DNA of 64,000 nt from Vibrio gelatinilyticus (GTDB lineage Bacteria > Pseudomonadota > Gammaproteobacteria > Enterobacterales > Vibrionaceae). A model generated the notes under the pieces. It had not been told where the DNA came from, searched no databases, and worked only from the letters and a program-made list of their open reading frames with translations. The stretch is from contig NZ_JAJNNZ010000004.1 in the NCBI RefSeq assembly GCF_022836845.1, positions 186,001 to 250,000 of the forward strand. Direction: 5' to 3'. Both the position numbers and the translations under genes were made by a program. This document shows, piece by piece, positions 34,298 to 43,558 of this stretch (position 1 is its first letter; each line of letters starts with the position of its first letter).

Positions 34298-34984
34298 TTA
34301 GTTTGATGATAGAATTATTACCGAACCATAACCTGTATATAGCCCAAAAAGTAGTATTGAAAGTGCAGCAATGTTACGAAAGATCAGGGAATTTTGTAAC
34401 TGTTTTAACTTGTTAGCCTGACTTCCAACTAGAAGCATTGCAGGGAGAGTACCTAAACCAAAAAATAACATAGTTAATGCGCCACCTAATGCACTTCCAG
34501 AAACAGCGGCCCAAGTGAGTATCGAGTAGACTAACCCACAAGGGAGCCAGCCCCAAATGAAACCAAAAGGAATGGCATGAGCGGGCGTTTTTAGAGGTAG
34601 ACACTTTTGACCAAGAGGTGAGACTACTCGCCAAACATTTTTTCCCAGTTTTTCGACCATAAGCAGGCCGTTCCACCATTTACCAACGTAACAAGCGAGG
34701 AGGATCATAAATAGTGCCGCAATCAACCTTAGTACAACCAACACATGGTTAAACTCGGAGAGCGCAACAATGGAAGCAATAGCGCCACCGACCAATGCGC
34801 CAATGAGGCTATAGCTAACTAATCTACCAAGGTTGTAATTTAACGAGACTAACAGTGCCGGTGGCGTTGCTTGGGCTTTAGCCGAAGGGAGAGTCAATAG
34901 TGATGCGATACCACCACACATTCCCATACAATGACCTGCGCCTAATAGCCCGATAGTAAATGCACCGACTAGGTCAATGGTCAC
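34298..34984 (-). CDS. Sulfite exporter TauE/SafE-family membrane protein of the cco cluster
   Basis: 228 residues with about six transmembrane helices. N-terminal GLLGAGHCMGMCGG (about 13-26), with a Cys-x-x-x-Cys, and FGFIWGWLPCGLVYS are the marks of the COG2836 group found behind ccoS. The conserved cysteines suggest copper handling for oxidase assembly rather than sulfite export; this is inference. Its start overlaps the ccoS stop by 4 nt. Confidence 0.85.
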   Translation of the reverse strand: MTIDLVGAFTIGLLGAGHCMGMCGGIASLLTLPSAKAQATPPALLVSLNYNLGRLVSYSLIGALVGGAIASIVALSEFNHVLVVLRLIAALFMILLACYVGKWWNGLLMVEKLGKNVWRVVSPLGQKCLPLKTPAHAIPFGFIWGWLPCGLVYSILTWAAVSGSALGGALTMLFFGLGTLPAMLLVGSQANKLKQLQNSLIFRNIAALSILLFGLYTGYGSVIILSSN

Positions 34985-35166
34985 TGTGTATCGGCCTTTT
35001 CATTTTTAGGAGAGGTTGATGTGTTGACATCCTCGTCGAACAAGATGTTGTGTCCTTGCCTCTCTAAATCTTCGAATTGCTCGTTTTTTACGGCCCAAAG
35101 GAAAATACCCACGGCAATACAGACAAGCACAATGGCGATAGGGATTAAGAGATAAAGGCTTTCCAT
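34981..35166 (-). CDS. ccoS: cbb3 oxidase assembly protein CcoS
   Basis: 61 residues: one N-terminal transmembrane helix (about 4-25), then a short charged tail with FLWAVKNEQFEDLERQG, the CcoS signature. Needed for cofactor insertion into cbb3 oxidase. It is 4 bp after ccoI and overlaps the next gene by 4 nt. Confidence 0.93.
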   Translation of the reverse strand: MESLYLLIPIAIVLVCIAVGIFLWAVKNEQFEDLERQGHNILFDEDVNTSTSPKNEKADTQ

Positions 35167-35170
35167 ATGA

Positions 35171-37537
35171 TTACTTTTCCTCTTTGAGCAAACGTAGAGA
35201 GTTCGATACTACAATAATTGAGCTTGCAGACATACCAACAACTGCAATATAGGGAGCAACAAGTCCTGCAACAGCCAATGGCAAAATTAAGACATTGTAA
35301 CCCAAGGACCACGCTAGGTTCTCCCGAATGATCTTCCGCGTTTTAATTGCAAGTTCCCTCGCTTTAAGTAACTTATCTAAACGGTCACCAAGTAATACGA
35401 GATCAGCGGACGCTTTAGCGACATCAGTGCCACCCCCCATAGCAACAGACAAATGTGCCCCGGCTAGGGTAGGTGCATCATTGATACCATCACCGACCAT
35501 CATTGTTATGTCACTGTCACTTAAGCTTTTAAGGAAATTGAGCTTATCTTCAGGAGAGGCATTCGAAACAACGTCTTGAATACCAACTTCATTGGCGACA
35601 AGGCTGGCATTTATGTCACTGTCACCGGTAAGCAGGGTCACTTTGATATTGGCTGCTCTAATTTGCGCAATAAAATCTGCGGTTTCTTTTCGTATAGGAT
35701 CACGATAATAGAAACTGGCTGCATGCACTCCGTCGATAGCCATATAAACACAATTACTTTGGCGAGCAGACTTACCTAAAACGTATCGAGCATTACCAAT
35801 TTTGACTTGCTTTCCTTCAATAACCCCTTCGAGTCCAGAGCCAATAATATTCCGAACCTCTGATACTTGCATAGATGGATCAAAATAAGACCTAAAGGCC
35901 TTGGCTATAGGATGGTTAGCATTTGCTTCAAGGCCTGCGGCCATTTTAAGGCATTGAGTTTCGTTATAGTTGGTGTAAGTTTCTGTACTGGCTATCTCTA
36001 TATCACCGTGCGTCAAAGTACCCGTTTTATCAATTACTAGGTGATTAATTTTGCACAAAGTTTCAAAGACATGACCGCGACGAGAGAGTATACCAAAGCC
36101 TCCCATACGAGAACTGGAGCAGGTTATGGCTGTAGGTGTTGCTAAAGAAAGAGCGCAAGGGCAGGTGGCAACAAGAACGGAAAGCATGATCCAGAAAGCA
36201 TCATCGGGTTTACTTTGGTGCCAATAAGCCCATGTTGCCGCGGCAATAATCAGAATGATAGCAACAAAGTAACGAGCGACGATATCAGCAATTTCAGCAA
36301 TTTTTGGTTTACTTAGCTGAGCTTCGTCCTGGAGCCGAACGATCTTAGAAATCATAGAGTCAGCTTTACTAGAAACCACTTCAAGTTCAAACGCCTCTTC
36401 ACCATTTAAAGTGCCAGCAAATACGGTGTCCGATAATTTTTTAACGACTGGGAGCGATTCACCGGTTAACATTGACTCGTCAATATAAACACGTCCAGAA
36501 AGTAACATACCATCGGCCGGTATGTGCTCGCCCGGCAATACCTTGATTCGGTCTCCAAGCTTAAGGGTTTTAACAGGGACCTGAGTACCGTCTACTTTCG
36601 TTGCAATTGCTGGTATTAGCTTTAATAGGTTACCACTTGCCGCTGCAGCCTTGCGGCGAGCTCTCATTTCCAAGAACCGTCCAAGCAGCAAGAAGAAGGT
36701 GAACATGGAAATCGACTCAAAGAACACTTCACCTTGTTCAGTAACTGTTGCAACTAAGCTAGCGATGTAAGCAAAAATTAAGGCAATTGAAACTGGAACA
36801 TCCATACCTAGAGTTCTGCCTCTTAGACTTCTCCATGCATTGATATAAAATGGTAGTGCTGAGTAAAGCAATACTGGTGTCGCAAAAATCAAGCTAACCC
36901 AACGAAAGTAGCTTTTAAATTCAGGTTCAAGATTTCCAAAGACTTCCAAGTAGAGAGCAACAGCAAGCATCATCACTTGCATCGTGGCAAGACCTGCGAT
37001 ACCAAGTCGATACAGGTATTGCTTCATAGTCTGGTGATAACTGGCTTCTTGCTTATCTGCTTCAAAGGGTGCGGCTTTATAGCCAAGAGCGTGGATCGAT
37101 GAAAGTAGATCACTTAATTTGACCTTACTATCATCCCAACGCATCAAGGCGCGGTTTGTTGTAGTATTGACGCGCATCGAAATCAGCCCGTCTTTATTCG
37201 ACATCTTTCGTTCAATAAGCCACGCACATGCCGCACAAGAAATACCATCAAGTGACAATGTCACTTCTTTGGAATCAGCGCTGCTTCTAACAAATTCTGC
37301 CTGTACGTCTTCGTTGTCATAATGGATAAGTGAACGTAGCTGTTCAGGAACAAGTTCTGCTTTTTCTGCAGGTGCAGTACGATATTGGTAATAAGAGACA
37401 AGACCCGACTCTACGATAGTTTGTGCCACACTTTCACAACCAGGGCAGCACATTTGACGAATTTCACCGAGAATTTCAACGTTGAAGTCCGTGTTTACTG
37501 GTACATCTTCACCGCAGTGATAACACGATTCACACAT
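35171..37537 (-). CDS. ccoI: Copper-exporting P1-type ATPase CcoI for cbb3 assembly
   Basis: 788 residues. A cysteine-rich N-terminal zinc-ribbon-like segment (CESCYHC...CCPGC) precedes a heavy-metal-associated domain (GISCAAC, 101-104). Eight transmembrane helices carry the ion motif CPC (459-461), followed by phosphorylation Asp503 in DKTGT and the GDGINDAP hinge. It moves copper across the membrane for insertion into CcoN. A perfect matS site lies near its 5' end. Preceded by fixH after 4 bp, so in the same operon. Confidence 0.95.
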   Translation of the reverse strand: MCESCYHCGEDVPVNTDFNVEILGEIRQMCCPGCESVAQTIVESGLVSYYQYRTAPAEKAELVPEQLRSLIHYDNEDVQAEFVRSSADSKEVTLSLDGISCAACAWLIERKMSNKDGLISMRVNTTTNRALMRWDDSKVKLSDLLSSIHALGYKAAPFEADKQEASYHQTMKQYLYRLGIAGLATMQVMMLAVALYLEVFGNLEPEFKSYFRWVSLIFATPVLLYSALPFYINAWRSLRGRTLGMDVPVSIALIFAYIASLVATVTEQGEVFFESISMFTFFLLLGRFLEMRARRKAAAASGNLLKLIPAIATKVDGTQVPVKTLKLGDRIKVLPGEHIPADGMLLSGRVYIDESMLTGESLPVVKKLSDTVFAGTLNGEEAFELEVVSSKADSMISKIVRLQDEAQLSKPKIAEIADIVARYFVAIILIIAAATWAYWHQSKPDDAFWIMLSVLVATCPCALSLATPTAITCSSSRMGGFGILSRRGHVFETLCKINHLVIDKTGTLTHGDIEIASTETYTNYNETQCLKMAAGLEANANHPIAKAFRSYFDPSMQVSEVRNIIGSGLEGVIEGKQVKIGNARYVLGKSARQSNCVYMAIDGVHAASFYYRDPIRKETADFIAQIRAANIKVTLLTGDSDINASLVANEVGIQDVVSNASPEDKLNFLKSLSDSDITMMVGDGINDAPTLAGAHLSVAMGGGTDVAKASADLVLLGDRLDKLLKARELAIKTRKIIRENLAWSLGYNVLILPLAVAGLVAPYIAVVGMSASSIIVVSNSLRLLKEEK
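37252..37264. promoter_or_regulatory. matS site (MatP-binding), perfect
   Basis: GTGACAATGTCAC fits GTGACRNYGTCAC exactly. It lies inside ccoI, 25 kb from the perfect site at 12218. Confidence 0.8.
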
Positions 37538-37541
37538 AGTA

Positions 37542-38021
37542 TTAATCTAATAAAATTGTTTCTGTAGTGGATGGGAAAGTCACGCGTCCTTGCACAAGCC
37601 AGGCTTCGTCATGAGGCTGAAGCTCTACAAACCATGGACCTTGCACTTCATGACCTAAGTTTAGTCGATAGTTACCAGACGCATCCGCTGTCACAAGCTG
37701 TTGAAAATCCCTATCCGGTAATGTTCTATGTGTAAACGTTGCGGTTATCGCAGGGAAATGAACCAAACTGCCTTTAACAAAGCGAATCACAATTTCATTG
37801 TCTTGAGATGAGACAGCGGCATTGAGTCCAAGATCACGTGCAACGGTGATTTTCGACAAATCAATGTTAATCCCTTTGCCTTTTTTATAGTAATCCTCAG
37901 CAACCAAATTAACCGAGTTTTGCGAAAAAATCGCGACCGTGTACAACGTACCCACAACAACAGAAAGAGGAAGGGCAATGAGGAACCACGGCCAAAATTG
38001 TTTATACCAAGGCTTTACCAT
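37542..38021 (-). CDS. FixH family cbb3 accessory protein
   Basis: 159 residues. One N-terminal transmembrane helix (about 11-31) is followed by a periplasmic beta-rich domain with VNLVAEDYYKKGKGIN, the FixH family mark, and a C-terminal GPWFVELQPHDEAWLVQGRV. FixH-type proteins help assemble cbb3 oxidase, often through copper. First gene of the fixH-ccoI-ccoS group, downstream of the ccoNOQP operon and its terminator. Confidence 0.9.
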   Translation of the reverse strand: MVKPWYKQFWPWFLIALPLSVVVGTLYTVAIFSQNSVNLVAEDYYKKGKGINIDLSKITVARDLGLNAAVSSQDNEIVIRFVKGSLVHFPAITATFTHRTLPDRDFQQLVTADASGNYRLNLGHEVQGPWFVELQPHDEAWLVQGRVTFPSTTETILLD

Positions 38022-38070
38022 AAAAAAGTTCTCTACAACTGACTAAGAATATGTAATTTATCGAGGAAAG

Positions 38071-38092
38071 ACAGCCCCTTGCAAGGGGCTGT
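38071..38092. terminator. Perfect 22-bp palindrome, terminator between ccoP and fixH
   Basis: ACAGCCCCTTG / CAAGGGGCTGT is a perfect palindrome; as RNA it gives a nine-pair stem with a 4-nt loop. On the minus strand it is followed by CTTTCC, so termination is probably partial, limiting fixH-ccoIS expression relative to ccoNOQP. Confidence 0.75.
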
Positions 38093-38106
38093 TATTGAAA
38101 TGTTAC

Positions 38107-39084
38107 TTATTTTTCAGAATTGCTTAGGCTCCAGACATAAGCGGCAACAAGTTGAACTTTGTCTTCACCTAAAATGTCTTTCCATGCCGGCATGACACCA
38201 GAACGGCCATTCATAACCGTTTCAGTAACGTCAGCACGAGAATCGCCGAACAACCAAACTTGGTCTGTCAGATCTGGTGCACCAACTGCTGGGTTACCTT
38301 TGCCGTCTGTACCGTGACAAGCTGCACACACAACAAAGCGAGATTTACCCGCTTCCGCCTCACGTGCATTCACTTTACGACCAGAAAGGCTAAGCGTGTA
38401 GCTAACAACTTCACGCACGCCATCTTCACCCAAAGCATCTTTCCATGCTGGCATTTGACCAACGCGACCGTGCAGCAATGTTGTGACGATGGCTTCAGGC
38501 TCGCCGCCGTACAGCCATGCATCGTCAGTTAGGTTAGGGAAACCTTTCTGACCACGAGCATCAGAGCCGTGACATTGAGAACAGTTTTGTAGATACAAAC
38601 GTTGACCAACTTTAAGTGCTTCATTGTCTGCTGCAATTTCAGGAATAGGGCGGAAGCCATTTCCATCATCATTGTAAGCAAGCTTTCTGAAAGCTTCGCC
38701 GAAGTATGTATCAGCATCATCTAACTCTTTTGCATATTGCACGAGTTGTTTGTTTTGCTGAGACGCTTCAATCGATGCTTTTGATTCTGCGATAGAACGA
38801 ACGGTTTGATCCGAACTTTGCCAACCAAGAACACCTTTGAAGTTACCTAGGCCAGGGTAAAGCGTTAAATAAATAGCGGCAAAAATAAACGTGCCGATAA
38901 ACAGATAGCTCCACCATTTTGGTAACGGGTTGTTGAGTTCACGAATACCATCGTATTCGTGTCCCATATCCTCACCTTCTTCTACGCCCACTTTGTCGCT
39001 AATGCACCAATATAAAATGGCTGCACAACCGACCAGCGTACCGACAGTGATGACAATAATCCAAAGACTCCAGAATGTAGTCAT
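38107..39084 (-). CDS. ccoP: cbb3 oxidase diheme subunit CcoP
   Basis: 325 residues. Two N-terminal transmembrane helices (about 4-28 and 56-77) precede two cytochrome c domains with CSQCH (about 168-172) and CAACH (about 253-257) heme motifs and their methionine ligands (MPAWKD occurs twice). Carries electrons to CcoO and CcoN. It overlaps the ccoQ stop by one base. Confidence 0.97.
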   Translation of the reverse strand: MTTFWSLWIIVITVGTLVGCAAILYWCISDKVGVEEGEDMGHEYDGIRELNNPLPKWWSYLFIGTFIFAAIYLTLYPGLGNFKGVLGWQSSDQTVRSIAESKASIEASQQNKQLVQYAKELDDADTYFGEAFRKLAYNDDGNGFRPIPEIAADNEALKVGQRLYLQNCSQCHGSDARGQKGFPNLTDDAWLYGGEPEAIVTTLLHGRVGQMPAWKDALGEDGVREVVSYTLSLSGRKVNAREAEAGKSRFVVCAACHGTDGKGNPAVGAPDLTDQVWLFGDSRADVTETVMNGRSGVMPAWKDILGEDKVQLVAAYVWSLSNSEK

Positions 39085-39257
39085 TACTTAGTCACTCCTT
39101 TTTCCTTGGAGGTTGGTGCTTGTTCGTCAGCAAATACTAGATTTGCATCTTCGTCGAAGCGAGCTTTACGGTTTTTTCCGTACGCCCACCAAACAACGCC
39201 GATGAAGCTAACGAATAACACTATGGTCCAAATACTGTGAATCGTACCGATATCCAT
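39084..39257 (-). CDS. ccoQ: cbb3 oxidase small subunit CcoQ
   Basis: 57 residues, read directly from the minus strand: MDIGTIHSIWTIVLFVSFIG, then VVWWAYGKNRKARFDEDANL and a charged tail ending KEKGVTK. One transmembrane helix followed by a basic RKARFDEDA segment is the CcoQ pattern. The start has AAGGAGG just upstream and lies 9 bp after ccoO; its stop shares one base with the ccoP start. It stabilises the oxidase complex. Confidence 0.95.
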   Translation of the reverse strand: MDIGTIHSIWTIVLFVSFIGVVWWAYGKNRKARFDEDANLVFADEQAPTSKEKGVTK

Positions 39258-39266
39258 AATTCCTCC

Positions 39267-39887
39267 TTACTTCATCGCGTGGCCCAAAGACTGAAGGTAA
39301 GCAATGATGGCATCCATCTCTGTTTTACCTTCTACATCTTTAGACGCATTCGCGATTTGCTCGTCAGTGTATGGAACACCGAATTGATTACGGAAAATCT
39401 CTAGTTTTTTCTGCGTTAGCTTTCCATCGAGAATATTTTCCTCAAGCCAAGGGAAGCCAGGCATGTTTGATTCAGGAACCAATTCACGAGGGTCGATAAG
39501 GTGTACACGATGCCATTCATCAGAATAACGTCCACCAACACGCGCTAGATCAGGACCTGTACGTTTTGAACCCCACAAGAATGGGTGCTCCCAAACGTGT
39601 TCACCAGCAACAGAGTAGTGACCGTAACGCTCAGTCTCTGAACGGAAAGGACGAATCATCTGACTGTGGCAGACATTACAACCTTCACGGATGTAGATAT
39701 CACGACCTTCCATTTCAAGAGCGCTGTAGGCACGTAAGTTTTCTACAGGTTCTGTCGTTTGCTTTTGGAAAATCAGTGGCGTGATTTCTACCAACGCACC
39801 TAAGCTGATTGCGAAAACAATCAAAATAGCCAGTAAGCCAACATTACGTTCAACGATTTCGTGGCGATTGTTCGAATTTGAGCTCAT
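39267..39887 (-). CDS. ccoO: cbb3 oxidase monoheme subunit CcoO
   Basis: 206 residues. A transmembrane helix (about 14-36) precedes one cytochrome c motif [15 protein letters not shown] (about 69-83) and a distal methionine region ([12 protein letters not shown]). Accepts electrons from CcoP and passes them to CcoN. It follows ccoN by 12 bp. Confidence 0.97.
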   Translation of the reverse strand: MSSNSNNRHEIVERNVGLLAILIVFAISLGALVEITPLIFQKQTTEPVENLRAYSALEMEGRDIYIREGCNVCHSQMIRPFRSETERYGHYSVAGEHVWEHPFLWGSKRTGPDLARVGGRYSDEWHRVHLIDPRELVPESNMPGFPWLEENILDGKLTQKKLEIFRNQFGVPYTDEQIANASKDVEGKTEMDAIIAYLQSLGHAMK

Positions 39888-39899
39888 TCTTAAATCCCC

Positions 39900-41327
39900 T
39901 TATGCCGGTTGAGAAATAGCTTTGAGGCTATTCTTTGGCGCTGTGATTGTCTTATAAGCGTTGTATGCCATTAAGAACATACCAGCTAGGAAGATGAAAC
40001 CACCAATGAAACGAACGGTATAGTACGGGTAAGATGCTTGTACTGACTCAACAAAGCTGTATGTCAATGTACCGTCTGAATTAACAGCGCGCCACATCAG
40101 ACCTTGCATCACACCAGAAATCCACATCGCGACGATATAAAGAACAGTACCAATTGTCGCCAACCAGAAGTGAGCGTTGATCAGGCTAACAGAGTACATA
40201 CGTTCTTGATTAAATAGGCGAGGGATCAAGTGGTAAACCGAACCAATAGAAACCATAGCAACCCAACCTAACGCACCAGAGTGAACGTGACCAATAGTCC
40301 AGTCTGTGTAGTGAGACAATGCGTTAACCGTCTTAATTGACATCATCGGGCCTTCGAAGGTAGACATACCATAGAAAGATAGAGATACAATCAAGAAACG
40401 AAGAATCGGGTCATAGCGAAGTTTGTGCCACGCACCAGACAGGGTCATGATACCGTTGATCATACCACCCCAAGAAGGAGCGAATAACACCAATGACATT
40501 ACCATACCCAGAGACTGAGTCCAGTCAGGTAGAGCTGTGTAATGTAGGTGGTGTGGACCAGCCCAAATATACAGTGAAACTAGTGCCCAAAAGTGTACGA
40601 TTGACAAACGATAGGAATATACCGGGCGTTCTGCTTGTTTTGGTACAAAGTAATACATCATACCAAGGAAACCAGCTGTGAGTAGGAAACCTACAGCGTT
40701 GTGTCCATACCACCACTGTACCATCGCATCGACAGCACCTGAGTAGACGGAGTACGATTTACCCGCAGAGACAGGGATTGCCATACTATTGACAATGTGA
40801 AGAACGGCAACGGTGATAATAAATGCACCGAAGAACCAGTTGGCAACGTAAATATGCGAAGTGTTACGTTTAATTAGTGTTCCAAAGAACACAACGGCGT
40901 AACTCACCCATACAACAGCGATCGCAATATCGATCGGCCATTCTAATTCAGCATACTCTTTACCTGAAGTGAAACCCAAAGGTAAGGTGATTGCTGCTGC
41001 TAAAATAATTGCCTGCCATCCCCAGAACGTGAACGCGACGAGAGGGCCCCCAAATAGTCTGGTTTGACAAGTACGCTGTACAACATAATAAGATGTTGCA
41101 AACAGAGCACTCGTACCAAACGCAAAAATTACCGCATTAGTATGCAATGGACGTAATCTACTGTACGTCAACCACGGCGTATCAAAGTTTAGCTGTGGCC
41201 AAACTAATTGAGCGGCAATCAAAACACCAACAGCCATGCCAACAATACCCCATAGAATGGTCACAAGGGTAAACTGACGAACGACTGTATAGTTGTAGTT
41301 TTGTTCAAGCTGCTTTTCTTGGCTCAT
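39900..41327 (-). CDS. ccoN: cbb3 cytochrome c oxidase catalytic subunit CcoN
   Basis: 475 residues from the ATG at 41327 ([10 protein letters not shown]), chosen because the GGAAG site is properly spaced there, while the ATG two codons earlier touches it. Twelve transmembrane helices are expected. Heme-copper motifs include [51 protein letters not shown] and [14 protein letters not shown], which supply the histidines for heme b, heme b3 and CuB. A high-affinity terminal oxidase for low oxygen. First gene of ccoNOQP. No consensus FNR box was found in the upstream gap. Confidence 0.97.
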   Translation of the reverse strand: MSQEKQLEQNYNYTVVRQFTLVTILWGIVGMAVGVLIAAQLVWPQLNFDTPWLTYSRLRPLHTNAVIFAFGTSALFATSYYVVQRTCQTRLFGGPLVAFTFWGWQAIILAAAITLPLGFTSGKEYAELEWPIDIAIAVVWVSYAVVFFGTLIKRNTSHIYVANWFFGAFIITVAVLHIVNSMAIPVSAGKSYSVYSGAVDAMVQWWYGHNAVGFLLTAGFLGMMYYFVPKQAERPVYSYRLSIVHFWALVSLYIWAGPHHLHYTALPDWTQSLGMVMSLVLFAPSWGGMINGIMTLSGAWHKLRYDPILRFLIVSLSFYGMSTFEGPMMSIKTVNALSHYTDWTIGHVHSGALGWVAMVSIGSVYHLIPRLFNQERMYSVSLINAHFWLATIGTVLYIVAMWISGVMQGLMWRAVNSDGTLTYSFVESVQASYPYYTVRFIGGFIFLAGMFLMAYNAYKTITAPKNSLKAISQPA

Positions 41328-41586
41328 TAACATGCTTCCAATTTCTAATTAACTACACTTTACTTCCAACACGACACATGTCGTAATGCTACCCAAACTC
41401 ACATTAGAGTTAACGACTAAATCAATACGTTATTTCTCTTGCAGGTTTTAACAAAAAAGGTGCATTTTCAAGAAGCAATGATACTGCAATTAACAAATCA
41501 AAAACAGAGTAGTAACCTTACAGGTGATTGGGTTTTTAACCATTTATTTCAAAACTTTGAAGTTTGTTACACGGAGAATACGTAGA

Positions 41587-41949
41587 ATGGCAGCCGAGAG
41601 GTTAACAAAAGCGCGTTTAGCACAAATTTTAGCCATGCTAACGCTATTAGTGATAGCGTTTACCTGGCGGACTTTTAACCACAATGTGGAACCAAAAGTA
41701 GAATGCCAGGTTAATGAGCAATGCATCATATCAATATCGGATAACAAAATTGATGTGAGAGCTGAATTCGATGGAAAGTCGTTTAGCATTCCAAAAGTGA
41801 AAGGGATCAGATTACAACCGTCATCTACTAACAATGTGTTAATAAATAATAACCAAAAATGGACCATAGAGTTTAACGCTCTACCGGTAAACGTGGTTTT
41901 TATATCTGATATTGATAACCAACAAAAATTAGTTAGCTACACCGATTGA
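41587..41949 (+). CDS. Small single-pass membrane protein divergent from cco, unknown
   Basis: 120 residues from the ATG at 41587 (MAAERLTKARLAQIL), preceded by CGGAG. One transmembrane helix (about 13-29) is followed by a beta-rich extracytoplasmic part with two close cysteines (VECQVNEQCIISI, about 39-51). No known domain recognised. It lies divergent from ccoN. The two cysteines and the location hint at an accessory role in oxidase assembly, but nothing proves it. Confidence 0.65.
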   Translation: MAAERLTKARLAQILAMLTLLVIAFTWRTFNHNVEPKVECQVNEQCIISISDNKIDVRAEFDGKSFSIPKVKGIRLQPSSTNNVLINNNQKWTIEFNALPVNVVFISDIDNQQKLVSYTD

Positions 41950-41989
41950 ATTAGTCAGTTCATTTTGAATATTAATGGTGTTTTAAAGT

Positions 41990-42125
41990 ATAACTATTCT
42001 TAACTAGGGTATGTTAGCGAAAGGAGTGTATGAGTAATAGTGCGATTGAATGTACTTAAGTAAAGAGTACTTCTATATCGCATTTTGGGGCGTACATCCA
42101 TGTACTCACTATCTTCCATGTAAGC
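41990..42125. other. Structured gap between convergent genes
   Basis: Contains nested inverted repeats: TGCGAT...ATCGCA (42041/42078 region) enclosing GTACTT...AGTAC, then the palindrome GTACAT-C-CATGTAC. An AAAGGAG followed by a nine-codon frame (MSNSAIECT) precedes them. It could be a terminator complex or a small RNA. Weak evidence. Confidence 0.3.
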
Positions 42126-42143
42126 TAAATAAGAGCCTTATAT

Positions 42144-43355
42144 TTAGCCTAGAGAAAGTATCAAACCGACAATAGATGCACTCATCAAGTTAGCGAGGAC
42201 GCCGGCAGCAATCGCTCTAAAACCGTAAGTCGAAATGAATTTTTTTCGTTCTGGTACAAGGCTTCCAAGTCCGCCTATCAGCATGGCCATGCTCGAAATG
42301 TTTGCGAAACCACAAAGCGCAAAAGTCACAATAGCAAGAGAGTGGGGCGATAGCTGATCTTGCGCATCCATCATTTGAATAAACGCTACGAACTCGTTTA
42401 CAACGATCTTGTTTCCAATCAGGGAACCTGCCGTCATAGCCTCATTCCAAGGCACACCAATCATCCAGGCAACAGGCGCAAAAACGTATCCTAGGATCAA
42501 TTCAAAGCTCAACTCGACACCAATAACGTTGCCGACATTACCGAGTAGACCATTTAGAAGCGCAATGATTCCAACGAACGCAAGAAGCGTAACACCCACT
42601 GAAATCGCGATTTGAGCGCCAGACAACGCTCCATCAGCAATCGCTTCAACAACATTATTGGCTTTTGGGATAACAATATCATCTTCATGATCAGTAGATG
42701 CAGACTCCTCAACACACGGTGGAACGAGGATCTTAGACATCAGCAAACCCGCAGGGGCAGACATAAAGGCGGCTGCGACTAAGTAGTTAATATCAACACC
42801 AACAGAAGCATAACCAACGAGGGTTCCACCGGCTACGGAAGCCAAACCACATGTCATAACAGCAAAGAATTGAGAATCTCCCATTTTTGTTAGATATGGC
42901 TTAACAACCAAAGGGGCCTCAACTAGACCAACAAAAATATTCGCAGTTGCTGACAGTGACTCTGCTTTTTTTGTGCCCAGCAATCGTTGAAGAGTTCCAC
43001 CGATCACCTGGATCACTTTAGGCATCACGCCAAGATAATAAAGCGCTGAAATCAGTGCGGAAAAGAAAATGATGATACCGAGTACATTGATAGCAAATAC
43101 AAAGCCAACACTACCTGTCGCGATATCACCAAATAGGAACTGTATCCCTTGCTGACCGTATTCAATGACACCACTAATAAGCGATGAAAAGGAAAATAGG
43201 GCATCTTTGCCTGCTGGAATGTAAAGCACCAGGACAGCAAATAAAACCTGAAGCAGTAAAGCTAATGAAACCGTTCTAAACGGAATTTGTTTTCTATTAG
43301 TTGAAAGTGCGTATGCGGCGCCAAGAATAACGCACATGCCTAAAAGAGAAATCAT
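42144..43355 (-). CDS. nupC: NupC-family nucleoside:cation symporter
   Basis: 403 residues with about ten hydrophobic segments. Family-typical segments are FVFAINVLGIIIFFSALISALYYLG, SLSATANIFVGLVEAPLVVKPYL, CGLASVAGGTLVGYASVGV and ALCGFANISSMAMLIGGLGSLVPER. It imports nucleosides driven by a proton or sodium gradient. Which of several CNT paralogues found in vibrios this is cannot be decided, so the symbol marks the family. Single gene. Confidence 0.9.
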   Translation of the reverse strand: MISLLGMCVILGAAYALSTNRKQIPFRTVSLALLLQVLFAVLVLYIPAGKDALFSFSSLISGVIEYGQQGIQFLFGDIATGSVGFVFAINVLGIIIFFSALISALYYLGVMPKVIQVIGGTLQRLLGTKKAESLSATANIFVGLVEAPLVVKPYLTKMGDSQFFAVMTCGLASVAGGTLVGYASVGVDINYLVAAAFMSAPAGLLMSKILVPPCVEESASTDHEDDIVIPKANNVVEAIADGALSGAQIAISVGVTLLAFVGIIALLNGLLGNVGNVIGVELSFELILGYVFAPVAWMIGVPWNEAMTAGSLIGNKIVVNEFVAFIQMMDAQDQLSPHSLAIVTFALCGFANISSMAMLIGGLGSLVPERKKFISTYGFRAIAAGVLANLMSASIVGLILSLG

Positions 43356-43558
43356 AGTCGACAGAATGTTGTTAGTTAAAGGAGGCGCGTATTGTATTCA
43401 AGTCGCTTTCGCTTACAAGTGATGCGTGTAGTGGTTTTGTTAAGAAAAACTGACGATTACAAAGCCCATACTTTTAAAACAGCAAGTTAGCACGGTATGT
43501 TTTCCAAATGGAAAACATGCTATTCGCATAAACTGTAATTTGGTTATTATATTGGCTC

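Noticed and set aside
41395..41430. Possible FNR box upstream of ccoN (ATCAA half-site)
   Set aside because: The opposite half has no match to TTGAT at the required 4-nt spacing.
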